A DNA stretch of 64,000 nucleotides from Edaphobacillus lindanitolerans. Its GTDB lineage: Bacteria; Bacillota; Bacilli; Bacillales_A; Planococcaceae. The stretch covers positions 248,001-312,000 of the forward strand of contig NZ_FTPL01000001.1 of assembly GCF_900156305.1 (NCBI RefSeq). Direction: 5' to 3'. The translations under genes were made by a program, and so were the position numbers. The notes under the pieces were generated by a model, which had not been told where the DNA came from, made no database searches, and saw only the letters and a list, made by a program, of their open reading frames with translations. Of the stretch, positions 18,515 through 31,936 are shown one piece after another (position 1 is the first letter of the stretch; every line of letters begins with the position of its first letter).

Positions 18515-19146
18515 TCAGGATTGGAGTTCACCTTTTTTCAGTTTTCCGTGCCATTGGACGAGTCCGGGTAGATCATCCCCGGAAATCGATCCGCTTTCGG
18601 CCGCCGCCGCGGCGAGCGTTTCAAAATCGGTGAGGCTGAAGTGCGGAAGGCCGGCTTCCTTGAAGTTGGCTTCCGCCCGGTCCAGGCCGTACGTGAAGAT
18701 CGACGCTACACCGAGCACGTCCGCACCCGCCTCTTTCGCTGCCGCTGCCGCGGTGAGGCTGCTGCCGCCCGTCGAGATGAGGTCCTCGATGATGACTGTT
18801 TTGGCCCCTTCGCGGATCTCCCCTTCAATCTGGTTCCCCCGGCCGTGGCCCTTTGGCTTCGACCGTATGTAGATCATCGGCAGATTGAGTTCCTCGCTCA
18901 CCCATGCGGCGTGCGGAATGCCCGCAGTCGCCGTTCCGGCGACCACTTCGGCATCCGGGAACTGTTCGCGGATCTGTTCGGCGAGGCCTCTGGCGATGAG
19001 CCGCCGGACTTCCGGGTGGGACATCGTCAGCCGGTTGTCGCAATAAATCGGCGATTCGATGCCGGATGCCCATGTGAAGGGCTCATCCGGGCTGAAACGG
19101 ACCGCTCCGATCGACAGGAGCGCTTCAGCAATTTCTTTTTTGTTCG

Positions 19147-19150
<4 letters not shown>
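18515..19150 (-). CDS. pyrE: orotate phosphoribosyltransferase
   Basis: A 211-residue enzyme that joins orotate and PRPP to form OMP. Key blocks are [16 protein letters not shown], the dimer-loop region [16 protein letters not shown] and the PRPP loop [14 protein letters not shown]. The ATG at 19150 overlaps the pyrF stop by ATGA and has GGGAGG upstream; an ATG 18 bp earlier has no site. It is the last gene of the operon, followed by a terminator. Confidence 0.96.
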
Positions 19151-21537
<2,387 letters not shown>

Positions 21538-21541
<4 letters not shown>

Positions 21542-24500
21542 GCGAGGACCTCTCCGGACGGCATCGCGTCGGCGGAGAAAGTCATCGACTCGAGGACGCG
21601 GAGGACCGCTTTCGCCGTATCGAGGGAAGTCATGCACGGAATCCCGTTTTCCACGGTCTCCCGGCGGATGCGGAATCCATCCCGTTCCGGCTGCTTGCCT
21701 TTCGTGAGCGTGTTGATGACGAACTGCGCTTCGCCGTTCTGGATGACGTCGATGAGCGTTTTTCCTTCACCGCCGATTTTGCCGACTGTCCTGACCGGCA
21801 GTCCGGCTTCGCTCAGCGCTTCTGCCGTGCCTGCGGTCGCGAGAAGCTGGTAGCCGATGTCCGCGAAGCGCGCAGCGATCTCCGCCGCTTCTTCCTTGTC
21901 TTTGTCGGCAACCGTCAGGAGCACGGTTCCATGGTTGCGGACTTCCATTCCTGAAGCGACGAGCCCTTTATATAGTGCCTTTTCCAGCGTCGTATCCTTG
22001 CCCATGACTTCGCCGGTCGATTTCATTTCAGGTCCGAGCGTGATGTCGACGCGGGCGAGCTTCGCGAAGCTGAACACCGGAACTTTCACATAGACGCCGC
22101 TGCCCGCTTCCACGAGGCCGGTCGGGTAGCCCTGGGCCGTAATCGGCTGGCCGAGGATCGCCTTTGTCGCGATGTTTGCCATCGGAAGGCCCGTGATCTT
22201 CGAAAGGAACGGAACCGTCCGGCTCGAGCGCGGGTTCACTTCGATGACGTACACTTTGCCGTCGGCGATCACGTACTGGATGTTCAGGAGGCCGACGATG
22301 TTGAGGCCCCTTGCGAGCCGTTCCGTATAGTCTGTGAGCGTACGGATGTGCTCCGCTGACAGGCTCTGAGGCGGATAAACCGCAATCGAGTCGCCGGAGT
22401 GCACGCCTGCCCGCTCGATGTGTTCCATGATTCCCGGGATGAGCACGTTCTCACCGTCGCAGATCGCGTCCACTTCGATTTCTTTGCCCGTCAGGTAGCG
22501 GTCGATGAGGACCGGATGTTCCGGACTTGCCTCGACGGCATGTTCCATGTAGTGGAGCAGCTCGGTTTCGTTATAGACGATTTCCATCGCGCGGCCGCCG
22601 AGCACATACGATGGGCGGACGAGCACCGGATAGCCGATCTCGCGGGCAATGCCGGCTGCTTCCGGGGATGAAACGGCCGTTTTGCCGAGCGGCTGCGGAA
22701 TGCCGATTTCGTGCAGCGTCTGTTCGAATTTGTCCCGGTTTTCCGCACGGTCCAGGTCCTCGAGCATGGTGCCGAGGATCTTCACGCCGCGGGCCTCAAG
22801 GGCTGCCGCCAGGTTGATCGCCGTCTGTCCGCCGAACTGGACGATGACCCCCTTCGGCTGTTCCAGATCGATGATGTGCATGACGTCTTCGATCGTCAGC
22901 GGTTCGAAGTAGAGTTTATCGGAAATCGAGAAGTCCGTGGAGACCGTTTCAGGGTTGTTGTTGATGATGATCGCTTCATAGCCTGCCTGCTGGATCGCCC
23001 AGACGGAGTGGACGGTCGCATAGTCGAACTCGACCCCCTGGCCGATCCGGATCGGGCCGGATCCGAGGACGATGACACTTTCCTTGTCCGACTTGGCGGA
23101 TTCATTCTCTTCCTCGTACGTGCCGTAGAAGTAAGGCGTCTCGGATTCAAACTCCCCTGCGCAAGTATCGACCATTTTATAGACCGGGATGAGGCCTTGT
23201 TCAGTGCGCCATTCGTATACGGACCGCTCGTCGGTGTTCCACAGTTCCGCGATCGTGCGGTCTGCGAAGCCCATCCGCTTTGCTTTGCGTGCCGCCGTGC
23301 GGTCGAACGGATTTTCGGCGAGCGTCTTCTCATAGGCGACGATTTTGGCGAGCTTGTTCAGGAAGAAGAAGTCGATCTTGCTCCAGTCATGGATCTCCTC
23401 GACGGTGACGCCGCGGCGCAGCGCTTCACCGATGAAGAAGAGCCGTTCGTCGCCGGCGCGGCGGATGCGCTTTTCGATCCAGTCCATTCCGAGCTCTTCG
23501 CTGTGCTTCAGACCGAGGTGATACAGGCCGGTCTCAAGGGAACGGACGGCCTTCAGCATCGCTTCCTCGAATGTGCGTCCCATCGACATGACTTCGCCCG
23601 TCGCCTTCATCTGGGTGCCGAGGTTCCGTTTCGCGCTTTCAAACTTGTCGAACGGCCAGCGCGGGATCTTCGCGACGATGTAGTCGATCGTCGGCTCGAA
23701 GCAGGCGTAGGTTTTGCCTGTGACCGGATTCAGCATCTCGTCGAGTGTCAGGCCGACTGCGATCTTCGACGCGAGCTTCGCGATCGGATAGCCGGTCGCC
23801 TTCGAGGCGAGTGCGGAGGAGCGGCTGACGCGCGGATTCACTTCGATGGCATAGTAGTTGAAGCTGTCCGGGTCAAGGGCGAGCTGGACGTTGCAGCCGC
23901 CTTCGATCCCGAGTGCCCGGATGATGTTGAGCGAGACGTTGCGGAGCATCTGGACTTCACGGTCGCTCAGTGTCTGTACGGGCGCCACGACGATCGAATC
24001 GCCGGTGTGGATGCCGACCGGGTCGACGTTTTCCATGCTGCAGACGACGATCGCGTTGTCCGCGGAATCCCGCATCACTTCAAATTCAATCTCCTTGTAG
24101 CCGGCGATCGACTTTTCGAGGAGGCATTGTGTGACCGGGCTGTATTTCAGGCCGCTCGCGACAATGTCCTCGAGTTCCTGTTCATCGTGGCAGATGCCGC
24201 CGCCCGTTCCTCCGAGCGTGAATGCCGGCCGAACGATGACCGGATAGCCGATTACATCGACGAATGCCTTTGCTTCTTCAAGGTTGTGGATGATTTCACT
24301 TTCGGGCACCGGCACGTTCAGTTCATTCATGAGGGAGCGGAACAGTTCCCGGTCCTCCGCCTTGTTGATCGCGTCCAGCTTCGTGCCGAGCACTTCGATT
24401 CCGAGTTCGTCGAGGATGCCGGAGTTGTGCAGCTCGATCGCCATGTTGAGGCCGGTCTGTCCGCCGAGCGTCGGCAGGATGGCATCCGGACGCTCCTTCC

Positions 24501-24735
24501 GGATGATGCGGGAGACGAAATCGAGCGAGATCGGCTCGATGTACACCTTGTCTGCGATCTCCGTGTCGGTCATGATCGTGGCAGGGTTCGAGTTGATGAG
24601 GATGACCCGGTACCCTTCTTCTTTCAGCGAGAGGCAGGCCTGTGTCCCTGCGTAGTCGAATTCTGCGGCCTGGCCGATGACGATCGGACCCGAGCCGATG
24701 ACGAGGATGGATTTGATATCTGTGCGTTTAGGCAT
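21538..24735 (-). CDS. carB: carbamoyl-phosphate synthase large subunit
   Basis: A 1065-residue enzyme with two homologous ATP-grasp halves, a regulatory oligomerisation part between them and an MGS-like allosteric domain at the C-terminus. Each half starts with SGPIVIGQ or SGPIRIGQG and the [10 protein letters not shown] / [10 protein letters not shown] blocks. It makes carbamoyl phosphate from bicarbonate, ATP and ammonia channelled from CarA. The ATG at 24735 overlaps the end of carA by 8 bp. It lies inside the pyr operon with no separate arginine-type copy visible. Confidence 0.97.
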
Positions 24736-25834
24736 TGGCGTGCTGCTCCTTTCCGTTTTGGCGCTCCATGAGGTCGATGAACCGGTCGAACAGGTGGTTT
24801 GAGTCTTCCGGTCCCGGTGATGCTTCCGGATTGAACTGGACGGAGAATGCCGGATATCCGGTATGCCGGAGGCCTTCGACCGTCCCGTCATTGAGCGCGG
24901 TATGGGTCACTTCAAGACCCGTTCCGCCGAGAGAGTCCCGTTCGACTGCAAACTGGTGGTTCTGTGCGGTGATTTCCGTCCGCCCCGTGGAAAGATCCTT
25001 CACCGGATGGTTGCCGCCATGGTGTCCGAACTTCATTTTGTAGGTCGTTCCCCCGCACGCGATGGCGAGGAGCTGATGGCCGAGGTTGATCCCGAATACC
25101 GGGACGCGGCCGAGGATGTCCCGGATGAATGCCGGTGCCGCCTCGACGTCTTCCGGATTGCCGGGTCCGTTGGAAAGGAGGATGCCGTCCGGATGCCACG
25201 CAAGCACATCTGCGGCAGTTGTGTCATGCGGGACGACGAGCACGTCGCAGCCGCGGTTGTTCAGTTCGCGCAGGATGCCGTGCTTCATGCCATAGTCGAC
25301 GACCGCCACGCGCTTGCCGCGCCCCGGGCTCGGATACGGGCGCTTCGTCGAGACCGCCTCCACCTGATTGGCCGCGAAATCCGTTGCCGCCAGGACAGTG
25401 AGCGTTGTCGGCACGTCGAGTTCGGCGCCGGCCTCCGTCAGCATCCCTTTCATCGTTCCTTTATCCCGGATGATGCGGGTCAGCTTGCGCGTGTCAATTT
25501 CGGAAATGCCGGGGATGTTGCGGTCCTTCATATAGGAAGCAAGGTCCTGGTCACAGCGGAAATTCGACGGCTGGTCACTGATCTCGCGGACCGCGAGCCC
25601 TCCGAGGTGGAAATCGACCGACTCGGAATCATCCCGGTTCACTCCGTAGTTTCCGATCATCGGATAGGTCATGACCGCGATCACCCCGATGTTCGACGGG
25701 TTTGTCAGGGCCTCCTGGTAGCCGCTCATCCCGGTGGAGAATGCCACTTCACCGACCATGCCGCGTTCGGCGCCGAACGCCTCGCCTTCAAACACCGTGC
25801 CGTCCTCAAGGATCAGATATCGTTTCTCTGTCAT
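24728..25834 (-). CDS. carA: carbamoyl-phosphate synthase small (glutaminase) subunit
   Basis: A class-I glutamine amidotransferase. The nucleophile motif, normally GICLGHQ, reads [15 protein letters not shown] here: the expected Cys is replaced by Asn (minus-strand AAC near 25096). The other triad members, His and Glu, are in [10 protein letters not shown] near the C-terminus. Length is 368 residues. The start is one of two adjacent ATGs; the second, 25834, is 7 nt from AGGAGG. It overlaps pyrC. The Cys to Asn change is treated as a finding. Confidence 0.92.
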   Translation of the reverse strand: MTEKRYLILEDGTVFEGEAFGAERGMVGEVAFSTGMSGYQEALTNPSNIGVIAVMTYPMIGNYGVNRDDSESVDFHLGGLAVREISDQPSNFRCDQDLASYMKDRNIPGISEIDTRKLTRIIRDKGTMKGMLTEAGAELDVPTTLTVLAATDFAANQVEAVSTKRPYPSPGRGKRVAVVDYGMKHGILRELNNRGCDVLVVPHDTTAADVLAWHPDGILLSNGPGNPEDVEAAPAFIRDILGRVPVFGINLGHQLLAIACGGTTYKMKFGHHGGNHPVKDLSTGRTEITAQNHQFAVERDSLGGTGLEVTHTALNDGTVEGLRHTGYPAFSVQFNPEASPGPEDSNHLFDRFIDLMERQNGKEQHANA

Positions 25835-27111
25835 CATTGTTCCTCCTGCCATACGATTTTTCCGCCGAATACGGTCATGACCGGCCAGCCTTTGCAGGCC
25901 TTGCCGCCGAACGGCGTATTTTTCCCTTTTGAAGCGAACTGTTCAGGCCGGATGTCCCGTTCAGTCTCGAGGTCGACCAGCACGAGATCCGCCGGCTTTC
26001 CTTCTTTGATCTCCCCGAATTCGAATCCGAAGACGCCGGCCGGTTTTGCCGTCAGCCAGTCCGTCAGCTGCTTGAGCGTCCATTTCCCGGTTTCCACGAA
26101 TTCCGTGAAGAGGAGCGGGAACGCCGTTTCAAGGCCGGTGATCCCGAACGGGGCCTTCTGCATGCCCGCCGCCTTTTCATCGGCTGCATGCGGGGCGTGG
26201 TCCGTCGCGATGACGTCGATCGTGCCGTCGAGAAGCCCTTCGTGCAAAGCCTCGAGGTCTTCCTTCGACCGGAGCGGCGGGTTCATCTTCCAGTTGGCAT
26301 CATCCCCCGGAATGTCGTCTTCCGTCAGGATGAGATGGTGCGGGGTGACTTCTGCGGTTACCCGGATTCCGGCGCGCTTTGCGTCGCGGATCACACGGAC
26401 AGATTCTTTCGTGCTGACATGGCAGACATGATAGTGGGCGCCTGCCGCCTCGGCGAGCAGCACATCGCGGGCGATATGGACCGATTCGGCGATCGACGGG
26501 ATGCCCGGTATTCCAAGCTCTTTGCTGCGTTTCCCTTCATGCATCGCGCCGCCGTAGATGAGCGTGTTGTCTTCGCAGTGGGCGACGACCGGCATGTCCA
26601 GTTCCGCTGCATCGCGCATCGCTTCATACATCATCCCGGCCTGCTGCACGCCGACGCCGTCGTCCGTGAACGCGAAGGCGCCGTGTTCTTTCAGTTCCTT
26701 CATATCCGTCCGTTCCTTGCCGGCTTCGCGGACGGTGATCGAAGCGTAGGGGAGGACCCGGATGAGCGCTTTTTCTTCGATGAGCCGGTTGACCTTGTCG
26801 AGGTTTTCTGCCGTGTCCGGCACCGGCCGGGTGTTCGGCATGGCGCAGACCGTCGTGAACCCGCCCTTGGCCGCAGCCAGCGTGCCCGTCTCGATCGTTT
26901 CTTTGTGCTCGCCGCCGGGTTCGCGGAGATGGATGTGCACGTCAATGAATCCCGGTGCGGCAAAGCGGCCTCCGCCGTCCGTCACCTCGTGGCCTTCCGG
27001 GCTGATGCCGGTGCCGATCTCACTGAAGCGGCCGTTCTCGATCAGGATGTCCTTGTCCGTCAGTTCCCCGTTTTCATCCAGCATGCGTACTCTGCGAATC
27101 AGTGTGCCCAT
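25834..27111 (-). CDS. pyrC: dihydroorotase
   Basis: A 425-residue zinc amidohydrolase (class I) that closes carbamoyl-aspartate to dihydroorotate. Zinc ligands are in [14 protein letters not shown] and in later His motifs; ATDHAPHA carries the catalytic Asp. It begins one base after the pyrB stop, with its AAGGGAGAG site inside the end of pyrB. Confidence 0.95.
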   Translation of the reverse strand: MGTLIRRVRMLDENGELTDKDILIENGRFSEIGTGISPEGHEVTDGGGRFAAPGFIDVHIHLREPGGEHKETIETGTLAAAKGGFTTVCAMPNTRPVPDTAENLDKVNRLIEEKALIRVLPYASITVREAGKERTDMKELKEHGAFAFTDDGVGVQQAGMMYEAMRDAAELDMPVVAHCEDNTLIYGGAMHEGKRSKELGIPGIPSIAESVHIARDVLLAEAAGAHYHVCHVSTKESVRVIRDAKRAGIRVTAEVTPHHLILTEDDIPGDDANWKMNPPLRSKEDLEALHEGLLDGTIDVIATDHAPHAADEKAAGMQKAPFGITGLETAFPLLFTEFVETGKWTLKQLTDWLTAKPAGVFGFEFGEIKEGKPADLVLVDLETERDIRPEQFASKGKNTPFGGKACKGWPVMTVFGGKIVWQEEQ

Positions 27112-27112
27112 C

Positions 27113-27991
27113 TTAATCTCTCCCTTTCAGTATCGATTCCAAGACTGCCATTCTGATATAGACGCCATTTTCCACTTGTCTGAAGATCCTGGATCTCGGG
27201 TCTTCAACGAGCGAATCCGCTATCTCCACCCCGCGGTTCACCGGTGCCGGGTGCATGATGACCGCGCCCTTTTTCATCCGGGCGGCGCGTTCTTCCGTCA
27301 GTCCGTACCGTTCGTGGTACGCTTCATGCGAGAAGTCCGCTCCGCCTCCATGGCGCTCATGCTGGACGCGGAGCAGCATGATGACATCACTGTCGCCAAG
27401 GACGTCTTCCCAGTCATCCGCCGCGTCAAAGTCGCCGCGCCATTCGGCCGGGCACAGATAGCGGACATCCGCTCCGAACAGTTCCAGTGCGTCCCGGTCG
27501 GATTTGGCGACGCGGCTGTGGGCCACGTCTCCGGCAATCGTGACTTTCAGCCCTTCGAGCGCCCCGAATTCCTCCTGCATCGTGAACAGGTCGAGCAGCG
27601 ACTGGGTCGGATGCTGGCCGGATCCGTCGCCGCCGTTTATGAGCGACACGGACGTCCGTCCGGCCAGCCCGTCGTAGTACCGGTCATCCGGATGGCGGAT
27701 GACCAGCGCGTCCAGGCCGATCGCTTCCAATGTCTTCACCGTGTCGTAAAGCGTCTCGCCCTTGAGCGAGCTCGAGAACCCGGCTTCGAACGGGAGCGTG
27801 GACAGTCCGAGCTTCCGTTCCGCCATTTCAAAGCTCGTCTTCGTCCTCGTGCTCGGCTCAAAGAACAGGTTGCTGACGGTGTAGCCGCGGTTGAGCGCGG
27901 GGGGCGCACCGGCCTTCAGTTCACCGGCCCGCTTCAGCAGGCCGGATATGTCCGGCTTGCTCAGCTGTTTCATCGATAGCAGATGGTCCAT
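27113..27991 (-). CDS. pyrB: aspartate carbamoyltransferase catalytic subunit
   Basis: A 292-residue enzyme that condenses carbamoyl phosphate and Asp. The carbamoyl-phosphate loop [13 protein letters not shown], the [11 protein letters not shown] loop and [11 protein letters not shown] are typical. No regulatory pyrI gene is present, as in other Bacillales. The ATG at 27991 has GGGAGG upstream and follows a PyrR attenuator. Confidence 0.96.
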   Translation of the reverse strand: MDHLLSMKQLSKPDISGLLKRAGELKAGAPPALNRGYTVSNLFFEPSTRTKTSFEMAERKLGLSTLPFEAGFSSSLKGETLYDTVKTLEAIGLDALVIRHPDDRYYDGLAGRTSVSLINGGDGSGQHPTQSLLDLFTMQEEFGALEGLKVTIAGDVAHSRVAKSDRDALELFGADVRYLCPAEWRGDFDAADDWEDVLGDSDVIMLLRVQHERHGGGADFSHEAYHERYGLTEERAARMKKGAVIMHPAPVNRGVEIADSLVEDPRSRIFRQVENGVYIRMAVLESILKGRD

Positions 27992-28017
27992 GGTGTCCGT
28001 CCTCCCTTTTATGTATA

Positions 28018-28118
28018 AGAAAAGAGCCTTTCCGGGCATGGAAAGGCTCCGTTCAGGGATTGCAGGCAGAGATCGCCCGCTTCCGCTGACAGAACGCCTT
28101 TCCGCATCTCCCGGATGC
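28018..28118 (-). promoter_or_regulatory. PyrR attenuator between pyrP and pyrB
   Basis: A PyrR-binding hairpin GCATCCGGGAGATGC (28104-28118) matches the conserved loop. It is followed by the terminator GAGCCTTTCC...GGAAAGGCTC with a T run (28024-28049). UMP-bound PyrR is expected to favour the terminator and stop transcription before pyrB. Confidence 0.85.
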
Positions 28119-28134
28119 AGTTAAAAGGCATTGA

Positions 28135-29421
28135 TTATTCGGTGTCTCCTGCTTCCTTTCCCGTCGGCTTGCCGGGCAGGACCTGGTTGAGCAGTACGCC
28201 GAGGATGGCTGCAAGCGCCATGCCCTCGATTTTGAACGTTTCGCTGATCTGGATCGCCGCGCCGCCGATTCCGGTCACCAGGATGACCGAAGCGATGACG
28301 AGGTTGCGCTGGTTGTCGAAGTCGATTCCGTGTTCCACGAGCATCCGGAGACCGGACGAAGCGATGATCCCGAACAGGAGGATCGAGATTCCGCCGAGCA
28401 CCGCCTGCGGGATCGTGGCGATGAGGGCCATCAGCTTCCCGAGGAAGGAGAACAGGATAGCGAATATGGCTGCCCCGAAGATGACATGGATGCTGAACAC
28501 CCGGGTAAGGGCGAGCACGCCGATGTTTTCCCCGTAGGTGGTTTTCGGAGGGCCGCCGACGAGCCCGCTGATGAGCGTCCCGAGCCCGTCGCCCAGGAGC
28601 GAGCGGTTGAGGCCCGGTTCCTTGATGAAGTTCCGGTCGACGATCCGTCCGAGGACGAGCTGGTGTCCGATATGCTCGGAGATGGTCACGATGGCGATCG
28701 GCACCATGACCAGCAGCATCGTCGGTGTGATGTGGAAACTGTAGTCAACGCCCGGAAGCAGGAACTCCGGCACCTGGAACCAGGCAGCCTCCCGGACCGG
28801 CGAGAAGTCGATGATGCCGATCGCCGCCGAGTAGATGTAGCCGGCGACGATTCCGATCAGCACGGGCATGAGGCTGATGATCCCGCGGAAGAAGATGATG
28901 CAGATCACCGCGGTCGCCAAGGTGACCAGAGCGGCAGAAAAGTGAAGGAAGCTGTAGGTGTTCGTCCCGTCGACATCGATCGTGCTCGCCATCTGGACGG
29001 CCGTCGGCGCAAGTGCCAGTCCGATCACCATGATGACCGGCCCGACGACGACCGGCGGCAGGATTTTCATGATCCACTTGTATCCGGTCTTCCAGATGAC
29101 CAGGGAGACGATCGCATAAACGAGCGCGACGAACAGGCTGCCGATCATGGCGCTGCCGATTCCGCCCGCCTTTGTCGCCACCTGGATCGGAATGATGAAG
29201 GCGAACGACGACCCGAGATAGGCGGGTACTTTGAACTGGGTCACGAGGATGAAGACGATGGTGGCGATTCCGCTCGTGAGGAGCGCGATCGCCGGGCTCA
29301 GCCCGACAAGCTGCGGCACGAGGATGGTGGAGCCGAACATTGCAAACATATGCTGGAGGCTGAGTGTCAGCCATTTGCCGTTTGACGGCCGATCGTTGAT
29401 ATCGAGTACTGCTTTTGCCAT
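28135..29421 (-). CDS. pyrP: uracil permease
   Basis: A 428-residue NCS2-family membrane transporter for uracil uptake with about 12-14 hydrophobic segments. The signatures GSTILVPQLVGLSPAIAL near the N-terminus and KTTYGENIGVLALTRV in the middle are characteristic of UraA/PyrP. It starts only 39 bp after pyrR, leaving no room for the attenuator that B. subtilis has there. Confidence 0.95.
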   Translation of the reverse strand: MAKAVLDINDRPSNGKWLTLSLQHMFAMFGSTILVPQLVGLSPAIALLTSGIATIVFILVTQFKVPAYLGSSFAFIIPIQVATKAGGIGSAMIGSLFVALVYAIVSLVIWKTGYKWIMKILPPVVVGPVIMVIGLALAPTAVQMASTIDVDGTNTYSFLHFSAALVTLATAVICIIFFRGIISLMPVLIGIVAGYIYSAAIGIIDFSPVREAAWFQVPEFLLPGVDYSFHITPTMLLVMVPIAIVTISEHIGHQLVLGRIVDRNFIKEPGLNRSLLGDGLGTLISGLVGGPPKTTYGENIGVLALTRVFSIHVIFGAAIFAILFSFLGKLMALIATIPQAVLGGISILLFGIIASSGLRMLVEHGIDFDNQRNLVIASVILVTGIGGAAIQISETFKIEGMALAAILGVLLNQVLPGKPTGKEAGDTE

Positions 29422-29460
29422 ATGGTCCGGTCCCCCGTCTTTCTGTATATTTCGATTGGG

Positions 29461-30142
<682 letters not shown>

Positions 30143-30175
30143 AATTTAAAGGTTCGTATTTGATTGATTGGACTA

Positions 30176-30205
30176 ACTATACACCTTTGCAGGACGGCAT
30201 GTCAA
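30176..30205 (-). promoter_or_regulatory. sigma-A promoter of the pyr operon
   Basis: TTGACA (30200-30205) and TATAGT (30176-30181) are 18 bp apart. The -35 box overlaps the rluD stop codon. Transcription would start just before the PyrR leader. Confidence 0.85.
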
Positions 30206-31113
30206 CGGTCGGAGCGAAGTTTTTCGAGAAGTTCCGTGAAATCCGCCGGGAGAGGCGCTTCGAACTCCATGTATTCGCCGGTTGCCGGATGCACAAACCC
30301 GAGGACGCCCGCATGGAGCACCTGTCCCCCGAACTCGATTGTGTTGCGCGGTCCGTATTTCGGATCTCCGGCCAGCGGATGTCCGATGTATTTCATATGC
30401 ACGCGGATCTGGTGCGTTCTGCCGGTTTCGAGCCGGCATTCGATGAGGGTGAAGTCACCGAACCGCTCGGTCACGGTGAAATGGGTCACGGCCGATTTCC
30501 CGCCGTCGATGACCGTCATCTTCTGCCGGTCCTTCGGATCGCGTCCGATCGGCGCATCGATCGTGCCTTTGTCATGGTCGATGTTGCCGTGGACGAGTGC
30601 GGTGTACTTGCGCGTCACGGATTTTTCCGCGAGCTGGGCCGCAAGCGACACATGCGCCCGGTCGTTCTTCGCAACCCCGAGGAGACCGGTCGTGTCCTTG
30701 TCGATCCGGTGGACGATCCCCGGACGCAGCACACCGTTGATGCCCGACAGGTCGGTGCAGTGGTGCATCAGCCCGTTCACGAGCGTGCCGGTGGCATGGC
30801 CCGCAGCCGGATGGACAACCATGCCCCTCGGCTTGTTGACGACGAGCACGTCACCGTCCTCCCAGACGATCTCGAGTCCCAGATCCTCCGGCACGATTTC
30901 GAGCGGCTCGGGTTCCGGCACGCCGATGGTGATCTCGTCATTTTCCTTGAGGGCATGGTTCGGCTTCACTTCCCGGCCGTTGACCTTGACGAGTCCGTCC
31001 TTGATCCAGACCTGGATCTTGGAACGGGTCCAGTCCTCCCGGATGGCAGGCAGCAGTTTGTCGAGACGCATGCGGTCCTGCTCCGCCGTTACTTTAAATG
31101 AATAATTCTCCAT
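30202..31113 (-). CDS. rluD: RluD-family rRNA pseudouridine synthase
   Basis: A 303-residue protein with an N-terminal S4 domain (about 15-60) and the pseudouridine synthase core. The catalytic Asp is in HRIDKDTTGLL; ETGRTHQIRVH is motif III. It is the ylyB position next to lspA. Target sites in 23S rRNA are inferred from family. The ATG overlaps the lspA stop by one base (TGATG). Confidence 0.92.
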   Translation of the reverse strand: MENYSFKVTAEQDRMRLDKLLPAIREDWTRSKIQVWIKDGLVKVNGREVKPNHALKENDEITIGVPEPEPLEIVPEDLGLEIVWEDGDVLVVNKPRGMVVHPAAGHATGTLVNGLMHHCTDLSGINGVLRPGIVHRIDKDTTGLLGVAKNDRAHVSLAAQLAEKSVTRKYTALVHGNIDHDKGTIDAPIGRDPKDRQKMTVIDGGKSAVTHFTVTERFGDFTLIECRLETGRTHQIRVHMKYIGHPLAGDPKYGPRNTIEFGGQVLHAGVLGFVHPATGEYMEFEAPLPADFTELLEKLRSDR

Positions 31114-31601
31114 CAAGACACCTTTTTCTTGTTCTTTTCTTTGACTTCTTCCATGAGCATGTGAAGGATCAGCATGATGACCCCGAATGTGAGGGCCGCG
31201 TCGGCCACGTTGAAGATCGGGAAGTCATAGCGGATGACCGGGATGAGCACGTCGACGAAATCGACAACCTCGCCCATGCGGATCCGGTCGATGAAGTTCC
31301 CGATCGCCCCGCCGAGCAGCAGCATGAGGCTCGTCCGGAAAGCGGCCCCTCCGTCCTTGCCGTGACGGTGGAAATAATAGAGGATGCCGGCAATGACCAC
31401 AATCGTTACGATGTAAAAGAGCCACATATGGCCCTGCAGCATCCCCCAGGCCGCCCCCCGGTTCCGGTGCGACAGCAGGCCGAAATACGGATCGAGGACG
31501 CCGATCCGCTCGCCGACCTCCATATGTTTGACGACCAGCCATTTCGTCCATTGGTCCAGGACGACGACCGCCGCCGCGATGGCATAATAAATGATGTTCA
31601 C
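31113..31601 (-). CDS. lspA: lipoprotein signal peptidase (SPase II)
   Basis: A 162-residue membrane aspartic protease with four hydrophobic helices. It cleaves prolipoproteins after lipidation. The catalytic Asp pair is in GNFIDR and VVDFVDV; DQWTKW near the N-terminus and NRGAAWG are conserved. The start is GTG at 31601 with GGAGG seven bases upstream. Confidence 0.95.
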   Translation of the reverse strand: MNIIYYAIAAAVVVLDQWTKWLVVKHMEVGERIGVLDPYFGLLSHRNRGAAWGMLQGHMWLFYIVTIVVIAGILYYFHRHGKDGGAAFRTSLMLLLGGAIGNFIDRIRMGEVVDFVDVLIPVIRYDFPIFNVADAALTFGVIMLILHMLMEEVKEKNKKKVS

Positions 31602-31755
31602 AGTTTGTCCTCCGTCGGTTGGAATCTATCCCATTTTACCACACGGTGCGGCGGGGTGCAGAACGGGCGGGAAAAAAGCGGAAGAGAACGGCGGCGGCTT
31701 GGCACGGCCAGGCATCAAGCAGAAACTGCCTCCATGTCTCAAATGTCTAATCCGG

Positions 31756-31840
31756 CTCCATATTGCAAATCCGGATTCCATATTGCAAATCCGCAGCCCA
31801 TATCTCAAATTCAGGCTTAATACCGCAAATCCGCGGCCTC
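31756..31840. repeat. tandem array with 20-bp period
   Basis: The block TATTGCAAAT recurs at 31761 and 31781, as TATCTCAAAT at 31801 and TACCGCAAAT at 31821, exactly 20 bp apart. The rest of each unit is CCGG/CCGC plus a variable TTCCA/GCCCA part. A degenerate copy (TGTCTCAAAT) is at 31735. The array sits in the 335-bp gap between ileS and lspA, which holds no gene; B. subtilis has ylyA there. Confidence 0.8.
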
Positions 31841-31901
31841 AATCTCCCCCTTCTTCCCCCGCTTCCTGCCCTTGTCTGCAACCCGGTTTCCCGCCACAAG
31901 A

Positions 31902-31928
31902 AAAAGCCGTCCTCAGCGGACGGCTTTT
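31902..31928 (-). terminator. terminator of ileS
   Basis: AAAAGCCGTCC GCTGA GGACGGCTTTT followed by TCTT on the minus strand, 8 bp after the ileS stop. Confidence 0.9.
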
Positions 31929-31936
31929 CCTGAAAT

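Noticed and set aside
22711-24771. 686-codon frame antisense to carB
   Set aside because: Shadow of carB caused by codon bias; no recognisable domain.
31735-31840. Short regular repeats as a CRISPR array
   Set aside because: The 20-bp unit leaves no spacer, copies are degenerate and no cas gene is in the window.
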